A stretch of DNA of 64,000 bases from Bacillota bacterium (lineage in GTDB: Bacteria > Bacillota > Clostridia > Acetivibrionales > DTU013). Where the stretch lies: contig JAEZCO010000087.1 of assembly GCA_023433505.1 (NCBI GenBank), forward strand, positions 1-64,000. Direction: 5' to 3'. The notes beneath the pieces were generated by a model. The model made no database searches, had not been told where the DNA came from, and saw only the letters and a list, made by a program, of their open reading frames with translations. The translations under genes were made by a program, and so were the position numbers. Shown here piece by piece: positions 50,123 to 57,963 of this stretch; position 1 is the stretch's first letter, and the number at the start of each line of letters is the position of its first letter.

Positions 50123-51247
50123 TTATTTTTTACTGCCAGCCCTATCCTTTAGCTTGTTGAATACTCCCATGAGCGGCGTGATATCCTTAAGCAGCTCAAT
50201 CCTGCTTTTGCTGCTGCAGGCCTTGTCAACAAACTTCTGTATCAGCTTTATATCCAGATTTTTTACCACCTGATCAAAATCCTTATCCTGAAGCTTCTCC
50301 AAAAAACTTCGCAATACCAGGGAGTTTTCATAATTTTCAAACAGCGGTTTTGAGAGTTCCTCGTAATTTCCGATGCCGCAGATGTCGTAAGCGCTGTATA
50401 CACCGGTGAGGATTGAGGAGAACTGCCCGAAGCCCAGACCCGGAGAAATTGCGCCGAAACAGTTTCCTACGAAATAAGTATTTTCAATTTTCGGTTTGTT
50501 GCATATGCCCACCATATAGCGCGTGACTTCAAATTTATCGGTAACCCTGAATTTTTGGTCCAGATCTTTCGTTACAACGCCGTAGAACCTGTCCCACATT
50601 TCATTGATATCCAATTTGGTGATACTGGGGTAATCCGGATAAAGCATGACTATATTTGCTTCTTTGTCCGAATAAGGGATCACCCACCCGTATCCTTTAG
50701 GCATCACCTCGTAGTTAAACCAGACATGAGGCATATCCGCCTGAAATTCCCCTACGATTGTAGCACCGCGTATCGTACAACTGAGATCGTTCCGGTAATT
50801 CCCCAGATGGGAGGCGTAATCGGAATCACCCGTTGCCAGGACAACTGCGTCAAAATTCTTGCACAGCTCCTCGTATTTATGCTTGGAATTGTACTCGATG
50901 GGCGCTTTTACCTGGTCCTTAAGCTGCACCTCATAGGCGTCCTTTTGCCTGCCTCTGACATTCAAATACCCTATTTTACCGCTGATGCTTCCCGTTTCGT
51001 TTTTTGAATGGATGATGATTTTATGGACCTCCGCGATGGGCTCCAAAACAATTCCGAATTTCTCCTTAAGATATGGAAGGCAGTCCTTTACGGGACTGTT
51101 GAAGATGTGGAACATGCTTTCAGCATTTACAAACCGGTCTCCCACACAGCTTCGCTTTTCAAAAATCGACGGGGTGACGGAATGTTTTTCCAGGGTTATG
51201 GCGCAGGAGAGCCCCGAAATCCCCGCACCCATGATTGCCACTTTCAT
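50123..51247 (-). CDS. FAD-dependent oxidoreductase (geranylgeranyl-reductase-like)
   Basis: The 374-residue flavoprotein begins MKVAIMGAGISGLSCAITLEKH, a Rossmann FAD motif. KGYGWVIPYSDKEANIVM and the late YFVGNCFGAISPGLGFGQFSSILTG are typical of geranylgeranyl-reductase and related flavoproteins. I start at the third codon of the longest frame (51247), because AGGAGG is six bases before it and touches the first ATG. Substrate is unknown; lipid or prenoid reduction is a guess from family. The 3' end lies just upstream of the asparaginase gene, in the same direction. Confidence 0.83.
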   Translation of the reverse strand: MKVAIMGAGISGLSCAITLEKHSVTPSIFEKRSCVGDRFVNAESMFHIFNSPVKDCLPYLKEKFGIVLEPIAEVHKIIIHSKNETGSISGKIGYLNVRGRQKDAYEVQLKDQVKAPIEYNSKHKYEELCKNFDAVVLATGDSDYASHLGNYRNDLSCTIRGATIVGEFQADMPHVWFNYEVMPKGYGWVIPYSDKEANIVMLYPDYPSITKLDINEMWDRFYGVVTKDLDQKFRVTDKFEVTRYMVGICNKPKIENTYFVGNCFGAISPGLGFGQFSSILTGVYSAYDICGIGNYEELSKPLFENYENSLVLRSFLEKLQDKDFDQVVKNLDIKLIQKFVDKACSSKSRIELLKDITPLMGVFNKLKDRAGSKK

Positions 51248-51394
51248 ACGCATCCTCCTGTATGTTTATTTTCACCGGACCGAATCGCTTTCCTATTACT
51301 TTTACTTTTTCCGGTTTCTGTCCCTGGTATTCAGAAAACGGGGGCTCCCGGGTGAAAAACTTTTATTGTAAAAGTACCCTGTGATAAGGCCGGA

Positions 51395-51418
51395 AAAATT
51401 AAAAGCGCACTGAGTGCG
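51395..51418 (-). terminator. Short hairpin with U tract after the XRE gene
   Basis: CGCAC-TGA-GTGCG is a short stem at 51406-51418. On the minus strand it is followed by CTTTTAATTTTT. It sits 44 bp downstream of the XRE gene, a plausible terminator for the XRE/DUF2975 pair. Confidence 0.5.
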
Positions 51419-51461
51419 GCAAAGGCAGCTCAGGCATTACAAGGGATGCCGGCAGTTATAT

Positions 51462-51668
51462 CTAGTCTCTTTTATATTCCATTATATCTCCGGGTTGGCA
51501 ATCCAATACATCGCATATCGCCTCTAAAGTTGAAAAACGAATGGCCTTAACCTTTCCGGTCTTTAGATTTGATAAATTTACATAGGAAATTCCTACCTTT
51601 TCAGCTAGTGTATTTAACGATATTTTTCGGTCAGCCATTACCCTATCCATTCTTAATATTATCGCCAT
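51462..51668 (-). CDS. XRE-family HTH regulator (YozG/Cro type)
   Basis: The 68 residues form one helix-turn-helix: LNTLAEKVGISYVNLSNLKTGKVKAIRFSTLEAICDVLDCQPGDIMEY. It follows the DUF2975 protein by 21 bp, a pairing seen often in Firmicutes and suggesting that the membrane partner controls the repressor. GAGGT precedes its ATG. Confidence 0.9.
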   Translation of the reverse strand: MAIILRMDRVMADRKISLNTLAEKVGISYVNLSNLKTGKVKAIRFSTLEAICDVLDCQPGDIMEYKRD

Positions 51669-51689
51669 TTTTTACCTCAGCATTTAAGT

Positions 51690-52187
51690 TTAAATTGTCA
51701 TGTCAGTATTTCTCTGATAGATGAACCCATAGTGAATTACCTTTGCGAATAGGATTCCAAGCACTCCAATAATAAAAATAGTCCCATCAATCAATGTAAA
51801 CTTTCCAAACGCAAAAAGATTAAAATTGCAGCGATATCCTTCAATGTGTGTAAAAGTAAATGAAGATAGGACAAAAAGGATGCCTATAGCCATAAAGCAC
51901 CACACCAATATTTTAGAAAACGGTTTCTTTATAACCGCAATATTAACTAATGCAACAAAGCACAGGATAATGCTGATATAGAACAAGCACTGATATAAGA
52001 AATTATTTATACTTTGTGTTCTCCATATTTCTGTACGCATACCCAAAATTAAATGGATAATACCTCCAAGCGAAAGTATGCCCGTTAACCCAATGGCTAT
52101 TGCCAAAATACATTTAAATGGCAAACTAAAGCGAATTTCCTTTTCTTTCTCCCCATAAATTATTACATCTTTTATTTCATCTTCCAT
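51690..52187 (-). CDS. DUF2975 membrane protein
   Basis: The 165-residue protein has four hydrophobic helices (about 25-45, 65-85, 95-115, 135-155). It fits the DUF2975 family, whose members commonly precede a small XRE regulator as here. I start at ATG 52187, seven bases after GGAGG. The pair may form a membrane-linked regulatory switch; what it responds to is not visible. Confidence 0.75.
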   Translation of the reverse strand: MEDEIKDVIIYGEKEKEIRFSLPFKCILAIAIGLTGILSLGGIIHLILGMRTEIWRTQSINNFLYQCLFYISIILCFVALVNIAVIKKPFSKILVWCFMAIGILFVLSSFTFTHIEGYRCNFNLFAFGKFTLIDGTIFIIGVLGILFAKVIHYGFIYQRNTDMTI

Positions 52188-52232
52188 TCTTCTTACCTCC
52201 AATTTTTAACTATATTTACCATCTATAGTATT

Positions 52233-52261
52233 AGCATATCATCGTTCATAATGAATGTAAA
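52233..52261 (-). promoter_or_regulatory. Promoter of the DUF2975/XRE pair
   Basis: On the minus strand TTTACA (52256-52261) and TATGCT (52233-52238) are 17 bp apart, 46 bp upstream of the ATG. Repeated ATGAAT and TGTAAATACA-like half-sites around it may be XRE operators. Confidence 0.55.
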
Positions 52262-52308
52262 TACATTTTTAATGAATATCGTTATATTTGTTATGATATT
52301 CTTATAGG

Positions 52309-52475
52309 CAGCTTGAATGACCGCCGGTAGTCACTTCAAGGCCATTATAAAGCAGGTCAAAGCCAAGCATATAGTCGGGTTCATTCTTGTCGTCTATGGC
52401 ATAGAAGGGTCTTTTCGCCGAAGGATAGCTCGTTATTGTTGTAAAGTTCATCCGGTGTAAACAAGGCGCACAAAT
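52309..52475 (-). pseudogene. Remnant of an AspRS-like class II aminoacyl-tRNA synthetase
   Basis: On the minus strand, between the DUF2975 promoter and the MarR promoter, the frame reads ITSYPSAKRPFYAIDDKNEP and then GFDLLYNGLEVTTGGHSSC before a stop. This follows the class II motif of non-discriminating/archaeal-type aspartyl-tRNA synthetases, where TxYP-xxxRPFY is followed by FDLLxxGLExxxGG. Only about 55 codons remain with no start. It is a gene fragment, probably left by insertion or deletion at the boundary of the accessory island. Confidence 0.6.
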
Positions 52476-52523
52476 TTAGTTCCGTTTTACTAAACTCTTG
52501 GAAAAAATAAATTAGACAAGGCA

Positions 52524-52553
52524 TTGACTAAAAATATAGAAATATGCTATATT
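52524..52553 (+). promoter_or_regulatory. Promoter of the MarR/serine-hydrolase operon
   Basis: TTGACT (52524-52529) and TATATT (52548-52553) are spaced by 18 bp, 46 bp upstream of the MarR ATG. The 15-bp palindrome CTATATTCAATATAG overlaps the -10 (52547-52561). Confidence 0.65.
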
Positions 52554-52558
52554 CAATA

Positions 52559-52576
52559 TAGTCAATACATTGACTA
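52559..52576. promoter_or_regulatory. MarR operator palindrome
   Basis: TAGTCAAT-AC-ATTGACTA is a perfect 18-bp inverted repeat (8-bp arms, 2-nt centre) starting six bases after the predicted -10. Position and symmetry fit autoregulation by the MarR protein encoded 23 bp downstream. Confidence 0.65.
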
Positions 52577-52598
52577 ATAATAAAAATCGGAGGATGCC

Positions 52599-53150
52599 AT
52601 GGATTATACAAAAGAAGTTCAAGAACTTTTTTTAATGCAGCAGGCATATGCAACGCTTATGTCTGCTGCCAACAAACTTGAGAACCGGGCTGACAAATAT
52701 CTCAAGGGTTTAACTTTAAGGCAATACATGGCTATATTGGCGATTTTTCATTTGCCGCCCAAAGAAACAACAATGAAAAATATAGCAAAGAAATTGGGCA
52801 CTACCAAGCAAAACGCCAATCAATTGATCGATTTAGTTGAGAAAAAGGGCTATATAACGATATCAAAAAATGAGAGCGATAAGCGGGCGATCAATGTTAG
52901 AATGACTGATTCCGGTTTACAGGCAATGTTAGAAAACTCAGAAGCCGGCGTTATCTTTATGGCAGATATCTTTAAGGATTTTACTGAAAAGGAATTGGAA
53001 ACATTATGGCAGTTATTAAAAAGGCTCCTCTGCTTTGACGGCGAGGACTATTCAGGCTTTGAAGAGGACGCAAGCCAGCGTTTGGAGGGCGATTATTCCG
53101 ACTTGCAGGCAAGGGTGTTAGAAGAATTTAAGAAAAGAAGAACACGTTAA
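52599..53150 (+). CDS. MarR-family transcriptional regulator
   Basis: The 183-residue protein has a MarR winged helix with TMKNIAKKLGTTKQNANQLIDLVEKKGYITISKNESDKRAINVRMT. AGGATG and GGAGG-like bases precede the ATG. It is 14 bp upstream of the serine hydrolase gene, so the two form an operon under a promoter containing its likely operator. Its ligand is unknown. Confidence 0.92.
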   Translation: MDYTKEVQELFLMQQAYATLMSAANKLENRADKYLKGLTLRQYMAILAIFHLPPKETTMKNIAKKLGTTKQNANQLIDLVEKKGYITISKNESDKRAINVRMTDSGLQAMLENSEAGVIFMADIFKDFTEKELETLWQLLKRLLCFDGEDYSGFEEDASQRLEGDYSDLQARVLEEFKKRRTR

Positions 53151-53163
53151 ATCAGGAGGAGTT

Positions 53164-54183
53164 ATGATGTTTCAATTGGATAAGAAAACGCTGGATTTAA
53201 TCAAAAAAACTTGCAAAGGCAAAAAACATATAAAATTAACAGTTGGTTTTATTATTGACGGAGAAATAGTGATTAAAGTTTTTAACGAGGACGGTGAAAC
53301 GGATTCAGAAGGCTACACATATGAAATTGGCTCTATTACAAAAACATTTACGGCTTCCCTGCTGTCAAAATATGTTTTTGAGAATAAAATGCAATTAAAT
53401 GATTCCATTCAAAAATATATCGCAGAACTTGACGGAAATCAATATTATCCGTCGCTGCGCAGAATTGCTACACACACGGCGGGTTACCCCGAAAGATATC
53501 CGCTGAATCAGTGGGAGTTTATAAATCTGTTCAAAGATATGATTATAGGGGGAAATATCCAACGAGTAAACCCTCTGGATATGGATTTTAATAAAATGCT
53601 GGCTCTTATACAAAAAAGTATTTTGAAGGATATGGACTACAAATGGAAATATTCTAACTTCGGAATGGCATTGCTTGGATACGCTATAGGGACGGTTACA
53701 GGCAAAGGGTATTGGGACGCCATGAACGATTTCTTAGTAAATGAACTTGGCTTACGGCACACCTATTTAGGCACATCTGGTAATGATCTAAGTGGATTTA
53801 GTACAAAAAATGAGCATTGTGGGAATTGGAATTGGGATAAAATCAATCTCATTTCTCCAGCCGGAGCCATAAGTTCAACAGCAGAAGATATGCTGACTTA
53901 TGCAAAGTTAAACATGTATGAAGAAAAACCATACTTGTCGCTCTGTCATCAAAAGCACACAAAAGGCGCAAAGAAATATGATATGGGGCTTGCGTGGTGG
54001 TTGCGTGAAGAAAATAATAATATAATGTCACATGGCGGAGGAACAGGATGTTTCAGCTCTTTTTTGGCAATGGATAAACAAAAAAAAGTTGCTTCTGTTA
54101 TTTTAGCAAATTATAGACTGGGTATCAATTCGGATGAGAAGATCGGATTTTCAATTTTAGAAGGCCTACAAAAAGATAAATGA
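53164..54183 (+). CDS. Serine beta-lactamase-family hydrolase (class C/PBP4*-like)
   Basis: The 339-residue protein has the three active-site motifs of class C beta-lactamases and related hydrolases: SITK with Ser57 and Lys60, the Tyr-x-Asn YSN in KWKYSNFG, and the late HGGGTG box. No signal peptide is visible, so it is likely cytosolic and an esterase or peptidase rather than a resistance enzyme. AGGAGG lies six bases before the ATG. It is controlled with the upstream MarR gene, whose role may include a toxic ester or antibiotic. Confidence 0.85.
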   Translation: MMFQLDKKTLDLIKKTCKGKKHIKLTVGFIIDGEIVIKVFNEDGETDSEGYTYEIGSITKTFTASLLSKYVFENKMQLNDSIQKYIAELDGNQYYPSLRRIATHTAGYPERYPLNQWEFINLFKDMIIGGNIQRVNPLDMDFNKMLALIQKSILKDMDYKWKYSNFGMALLGYAIGTVTGKGYWDAMNDFLVNELGLRHTYLGTSGNDLSGFSTKNEHCGNWNWDKINLISPAGAISSTAEDMLTYAKLNMYEEKPYLSLCHQKHTKGAKKYDMGLAWWLREENNNIMSHGGGTGCFSSFLAMDKQKKVASVILANYRLGINSDEKIGFSILEGLQKDK

Positions 54184-54308
54184 TCAAGGTCTTTGCAGAA
54201 GCACCGGACAAGTCCGGAGGCAATCGCAATCAGCGGATTCACATCCTTTATGATCTGCTGGGTATCCTGCCGGAATTGAACAGATCAGCATATGATAAAA
54301 TGGCGTAG
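54183..54308 (+). pseudogene. Remnant: C-terminal tail of a site-specific serine recombinase
   Basis: Overlapping the stop of the hydrolase gene, the plus strand reads IKVFAEAPDKSGGNRNQRIH and then ILYDLLGIL, ending in TAG at 54308. The pattern (I-K/V-V-x-A-P-D-K-S-x-x-x-x-x-Q-x-I-x-I) is the end of large serine recombinases of mobile elements. Only 41 codons remain. It is followed directly by a strong hairpin that probably ended the recombinase gene. Confidence 0.5.
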
Positions 54309-54324
54309 CTTTTACGCTACGCCA
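54301..54324 (+). terminator. Hairpin after the recombinase remnant
   Basis: TGGCGTAGC and GCTACGCCA form a perfect 9-bp stem with loop TTTTAC. The stop codon of the recombinase remnant lies in the first arm. There is no strong U run, so it may be a remnant terminator. Confidence 0.5.
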
Positions 54325-54325
54325 C

Positions 54326-54394
54326 ACTGTCAAAACTAATTCAATACTGTTTTACCAAGTACTTCCTTATACCCTTTCTTATTTCTTTGACAGT
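54326..54394. repeat. Inverted repeat in the gap before the DUF1700 gene
   Basis: ACTGTCAAA (54326-54334) and TTTGACAGT (54386-54394) are a perfect 9-bp inverted repeat 51 bp apart. It is a candidate boundary or terminal inverted repeat of a small element. The rest of the 329-bp gap has a minus-strand frame ending in SHTWEGDSTCSVELCETVIK, possibly coding debris. Confidence 0.35.
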
Positions 54395-54512
54395 TTTTAA
54401 GTATTTTATCATAATTAACACTCAGGATGAGCTTTTTTACATCGTCATCAATGCCTTGATGACAGTCTCGCAGAGCTCAACACTGCATGTGCTGTCACCT
54501 TCCCACGTATGG

Positions 54513-55802
54513 CTAAGGGCCTTCTCTCCCAATTACTATCCTGCCGCCGCTGCTGTTGAGTTCAACTGTCTTTGCAGCTTTGACATTCTTGTAATACTCC
54601 ATTCCTTCGGCCCCTTTCTGCCCCGACGGAGCACCTGCCACTACGATGGTGCCGCTGCCGGTGTTTGCTCTGACATTGTAACTTTCCGTGACGCCTTCGG
54701 GATTGAAAAGTATATCGCCATCCATGGTTTTTACCTTGATGTTTTCCACCAGACCGGAAATGGATATATCGCCTCCCGTACTCTCCAGCGTCATAAATTC
54801 AGGGCTGTAGCCCTTGGGAATGGAGACCGTGAGCTCCGCTACATTTTCGTGGAGTTTTACCAGCGGGAACAAAGGGAGTCTGCCGTTGGATTTTTCGTAG
54901 AACGACAGCATGCTTCCGTTGCTAACGGCTTCATAATCCAGCCAATCCGGCTGTTCATAAGAGAGGACGATTTTACCCGAAGTGCCTGAGACTACTTTGA
55001 TTCTTGTGTGTGCCGTCAAAAGAGAAATTTTATTGATACCGGCGGGGTCGTACTCCGTGGTCCTAAGGATAACATTATCCGGCTTCATGCTGTTAAAGAT
55101 GGTAAAATACCGCAGTGGCAGTCCGGAGACCGCTGTAAGCACGAAACCTGCGATTATCACTACCAGGTAGGCCGTGACATAACGTCTGGAACCGGAAGAA
55201 TGTACTTCCTGCCGGGCTTCCAGCTGCGGTCCGGGCTTGGCGGACTTTCTCAGCCTTTTTCCTATAAACCGGGTGGAAGCCCTGATCAGCAGCCTTGCAA
55301 GCTTATAAAGGGCCCAGGACAGCAGCAGGGTAATTCCTGCGCCGAACAGACCCATCCCCACAGCGCCGGCAATTTCCATGGGAAAGCGTGCGGGCATGAT
55401 CAGCGCCTGATAAATCATTCCCAGCGCTATGACAATCCCGGCGACAAACGATACCAGGGCGCCGCCGAAAAGCATCAGCACTATGCCAAAGGAAACTATG
55501 CTAAAAATAGATACGGCAAAAGGGGTTGTTACCGAGTGGAAGGCATTGCGCAGTACACGGGTAAAGTTTCTGAGCCCGGGGCTTTTTTGGGCCCGGAGGA
55601 TACTTGTTTCGGTGCGGATCATCCCGGCGATTTTTTCCGGGGAATCCAGTTGCTTGAAAACCTCCTCCGGCTCCTTCCCGGCCTCGGCGGCATCATAGAG
55701 GTACTCCTCATAATAGCTCACCGCCTCCCGGACTTCCTGCTCGGGAAGGCCTTCCAGGTATCTTTTAAGACTTTCGATAAAAACCGCTATCCTTTCATCC
55801 AT
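54513..55802 (-). CDS. DUF1700/DUF4097 membrane protein partnered with PadR
   Basis: The 429-residue protein begins with a DUF1700 (HAAS-type) helical domain, MDERIAVFIESLKRYLEGLPEQEVREAVSYYEEYL. Four or more hydrophobic helices follow at about 90-235. The C-terminal 190 residues form a DUF4097 beta-helix-like region (SKISLLTAHTRIKVVSG-like, then VAELTVSIPKGYSPEFMTLESTGGDISISG). I start at ATG 55802, which overlaps the PadR stop by 8 bp. PadR/DUF1700 pairs are typical stress-responsive operons of Firmicutes. The exact function is unknown. Confidence 0.86.
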   Translation of the reverse strand: MDERIAVFIESLKRYLEGLPEQEVREAVSYYEEYLYDAAEAGKEPEEVFKQLDSPEKIAGMIRTETSILRAQKSPGLRNFTRVLRNAFHSVTTPFAVSIFSIVSFGIVLMLFGGALVSFVAGIVIALGMIYQALIMPARFPMEIAGAVGMGLFGAGITLLLSWALYKLARLLIRASTRFIGKRLRKSAKPGPQLEARQEVHSSGSRRYVTAYLVVIIAGFVLTAVSGLPLRYFTIFNSMKPDNVILRTTEYDPAGINKISLLTAHTRIKVVSGTSGKIVLSYEQPDWLDYEAVSNGSMLSFYEKSNGRLPLFPLVKLHENVAELTVSIPKGYSPEFMTLESTGGDISISGLVENIKVKTMDGDILFNPEGVTESYNVRANTGSGTIVVAGAPSGQKGAEGMEYYKNVKAAKTVELNSSGGRIVIGREGP

Positions 55803-56112
55803 TGCTTCCACCACCTATGATAAAGTCTAGAACCTTTTTCAACTCTTGTAATTCCGTTACATACTCTTTCAAACGGGTAATGCCGTCTGCCGTGATCCGG
55901 TAGTATTTTCTAAGACGCCCCGAGTGCTCCGCTGAATAAGTCTCCAGCAGCCCCTGGCTTTCCAGCCTTCGGAGCACGGGATACAACGCCGACTCCGAGG
56001 TCTCCAGAAGGCTGGTGATTTCCTGGGTGAGCTTATACCCGTAGGTATCTTCCTTTTTTAAAATAAACAGTACACAAACATCCAACAGCCCCTTTTTCAT
56101 CTGGGCATCCAC
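55795..56112 (-). CDS. PadR-family transcriptional regulator
   Basis: The 105-residue protein starts at GTG 56112 (VDAQMKKGLLDVCVL), eight bases after GGAGG and matching the usual PadR N-terminus. The winged-helix domain carries SLLETSESALYPVLRRLESQGLLETYSAEHSGRLRKYYRIT. It overlaps the DUF1700/DUF4097 gene by 8 bp, so the two are translationally coupled. A palindrome overlaps its promoter, which suggests autorepression. Confidence 0.91.
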   Translation of the reverse strand: MDAQMKKGLLDVCVLFILKKEDTYGYKLTQEITSLLETSESALYPVLRRLESQGLLETYSAEHSGRLRKYYRITADGITRLKEYVTELQELKKVLDFIIGGGSNG

Positions 56113-56146
56113 TGGCATTACCTCCGATAGTATTCGATACACAGTT

Positions 56147-56175
56147 ACTATATATTATATAGTATTATTTTTCAA
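56147..56175 (-). promoter_or_regulatory. PadR promoter with overlapping operator palindrome
   Basis: On the minus strand TTGAAA (56170-56175) and TATAGT (56147-56152) are 17 bp apart. The 17-bp palindrome ACTATATATTATATAGT (56147-56163) overlaps the -10 and most of the spacer, where a repressor would block polymerase. Confidence 0.65.
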
Positions 56176-56190
56176 GCCGGCTCCCATGTA

Positions 56191-56997
56191 TCACCGTTTT
56201 TTTTGGATTCCCCAGCAGCATAGTACTATGAGCAACACCAGAAGGATCTGCACCGGCGCAATGCTTGCATGAAAAAGCAGGTAGGAGCAAAGCAGGGGGT
56301 AGATCATGGAAAAGGAAGTCTGCAGCGGAGTGATGAGGATGACATCCCCAAGCCTGTAGGCCACCTGCTTTGCCGCTACGGAAACGATGCCCGCCGCAAA
56401 ATAAATATAAAGATTCACAGAGCTTACGATTCCCGAGAGGGATCCTCCGCTTTCCTTCATCAGAATGTTCATGAATACCAGTGTCAGCCCGCCTAAAAAG
56501 CCTGAAAACACTGAAAGCAGGATCACCTTCTGCTTCAGGCCGGTGAAACGGAAAAATACGGGGATGAGCAGTACAAAAGGAGCAAAAAGCAAAGTATAAA
56601 GATAGCCCGTATTCATCGGCAATATCTGTGATGCTACTTCAAACCGCCCCATCAGCAGAATGCACAAAACAATCAGCACGGAATACACCGCATCCGAGGC
56701 ATGCAGCTTTTCCTTGAGAAAGAAATTGGAGAGGAACACGATAACCACGATGCTCCATCCGGTCACTGCCGAAACGACATGGGGCGGAAGGCTGCCGGAG
56801 GCCATCCCCATGGGAATGGCGGAGATGGCATAAGACAGCAGCATGCCTACCAGCCACAGAAAAAATGTGGAAACAAACCTTACGTTGATTTTATCCTTCC
56901 AGGCCATCCAGCCGGCGCCCTTTTTCTGGAGAATGACTCCCGTCGAAAAAAGGGTGGTGCCGAAGAGGGCCAATAACACACCGGACATAGCCGTCAC
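56191..56997 (-). CDS. Membrane transporter of the DMT superfamily
   Basis: The 268-residue protein has nine or ten hydrophobic helices in the drug/metabolite transporter arrangement (MSGVLLALFGTTLFSTGVILQKKG and VVIVFLSNFFLKEKLHASDAVY). Its GTG/ATG start overlaps the stop of the upstream dehydrogenase as GTGA, so it belongs to that operon. The substrate is unknown; it could export the product of the dehydrogenases. Confidence 0.8.
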   Translation of the reverse strand: MTAMSGVLLALFGTTLFSTGVILQKKGAGWMAWKDKINVRFVSTFFLWLVGMLLSYAISAIPMGMASGSLPPHVVSAVTGWSIVVIVFLSNFFLKEKLHASDAVYSVLIVLCILLMGRFEVASQILPMNTGYLYTLLFAPFVLLIPVFFRFTGLKQKVILLSVFSGFLGGLTLVFMNILMKESGGSLSGIVSSVNLYIYFAAGIVSVAAKQVAYRLGDVILITPLQTSFSMIYPLLCSYLLFHASIAPVQILLVLLIVLCCWGIQKKR

Positions 56998-57929
56998 CTG
57001 ACCTTTCTATTGTTTTGTCCTGCAGGACACAGTGGAACATCCCTCCCGGAAGAAGCTGCAATCCCGCACATTTTTTCAGAAATCTCCCACAACCGCCGGG
57101 CTGCATCCTCCCGCTGAGAATAGCTGCTGGGCGTCACAGGCTTGCAATCTTTCCAGTAAACCTGGCCGGAGCCATGCACCGACGGCTCCCCTGCAAGATA
57201 GGCAATAGATATCGCAGGGACTTCCGGTGGTGTTCCTCCGCCGCTGCGTTTCTTCCAGATCCAGCGGGTGATCCCTGTGGTCCCTTTCAAGCCGATATCG
57301 GTGTTGACCAACCCGGGATCGACAGCAAACGCACGGACTCCGGAAGAAGAATCCAACTTCCTGTTCAGCTCGGTGCAGAAGAGGACATTGGCCAGCTTGG
57401 TCTGCTTGTAGGCGCTAAGGACATTGTAGTGCTTTCTCAGCATAACATCGTCCCAATTGATCTTCGTCCTGTAATGGGAGCCGGAGCTTACGCAGATGAC
57501 CCGCCCTTCGGGAGCGGCTTCAAGAAGGGGCATCAGTTCGTGGGTCAGAAGAAAAGGGGCAAGGTGGTTGACTGCAAACTGCAGTTCAAACCCGTCTGCC
57601 GTAGCCATATACCAGCTTGACACAGTACCGGCGTTATTCACCAGAACATCCAGGTAACCGATCCCCTCCGCAGCAAGTTTCACTTTGATGTCTGCCGCCA
57701 GTGCACGTACACTTTGCAGTGAAGAAAGGTCGGCGGTGAGGAAGGATATCCGGGCATTGGGATATGCCGCCCTGACAGACTCCTCTGCCTGCCGGCACCG
57801 GGACTGCTCCCTACCCACACCGATGACGCGGGCCCCCTGCCCGGCAAGTCTTGCAGCCGCTGCGAGGCCGATCCCCGCAGTAGCGCCTGTGATTACGATG
57901 GTTTTATTGGATAAATTTTGATTGCTCAT
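56994..57929 (-). CDS. Short-chain dehydrogenase/reductase (retinol dehydrogenase-like)
   Basis: The 311-residue protein has the nucleotide motif TGATAGIG near residue 14, NNAG near 95 and the active site YKQTKLAN. The C-terminal 30 residues carry extra Cys and basic residues (CGIAASSGRDVPLCPAGQNN), which is not usual. It lies 34 bp downstream of a second SDR gene and is coupled to the transporter gene. Substrate unknown. Confidence 0.9.
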   Translation of the reverse strand: MSNQNLSNKTIVITGATAGIGLAAAARLAGQGARVIGVGREQSRCRQAEESVRAAYPNARISFLTADLSSLQSVRALAADIKVKLAAEGIGYLDVLVNNAGTVSSWYMATADGFELQFAVNHLAPFLLTHELMPLLEAAPEGRVICVSSGSHYRTKINWDDVMLRKHYNVLSAYKQTKLANVLFCTELNRKLDSSSGVRAFAVDPGLVNTDIGLKGTTGITRWIWKKRSGGGTPPEVPAISIAYLAGEPSVHGSGQVYWKDCKPVTPSSYSQREDAARRLWEISEKMCGIAASSGRDVPLCPAGQNNRKVR

Positions 57930-57963
57930 AACAATTGAACCTCCATTCTAATTTCCAGGATAC

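Noticed and set aside
53164..54183. Antibiotic resistance beta-lactamase
   Set aside because: Active-site motifs fit the class C superfamily, but there is no export signal, so a resistance role is not supported.
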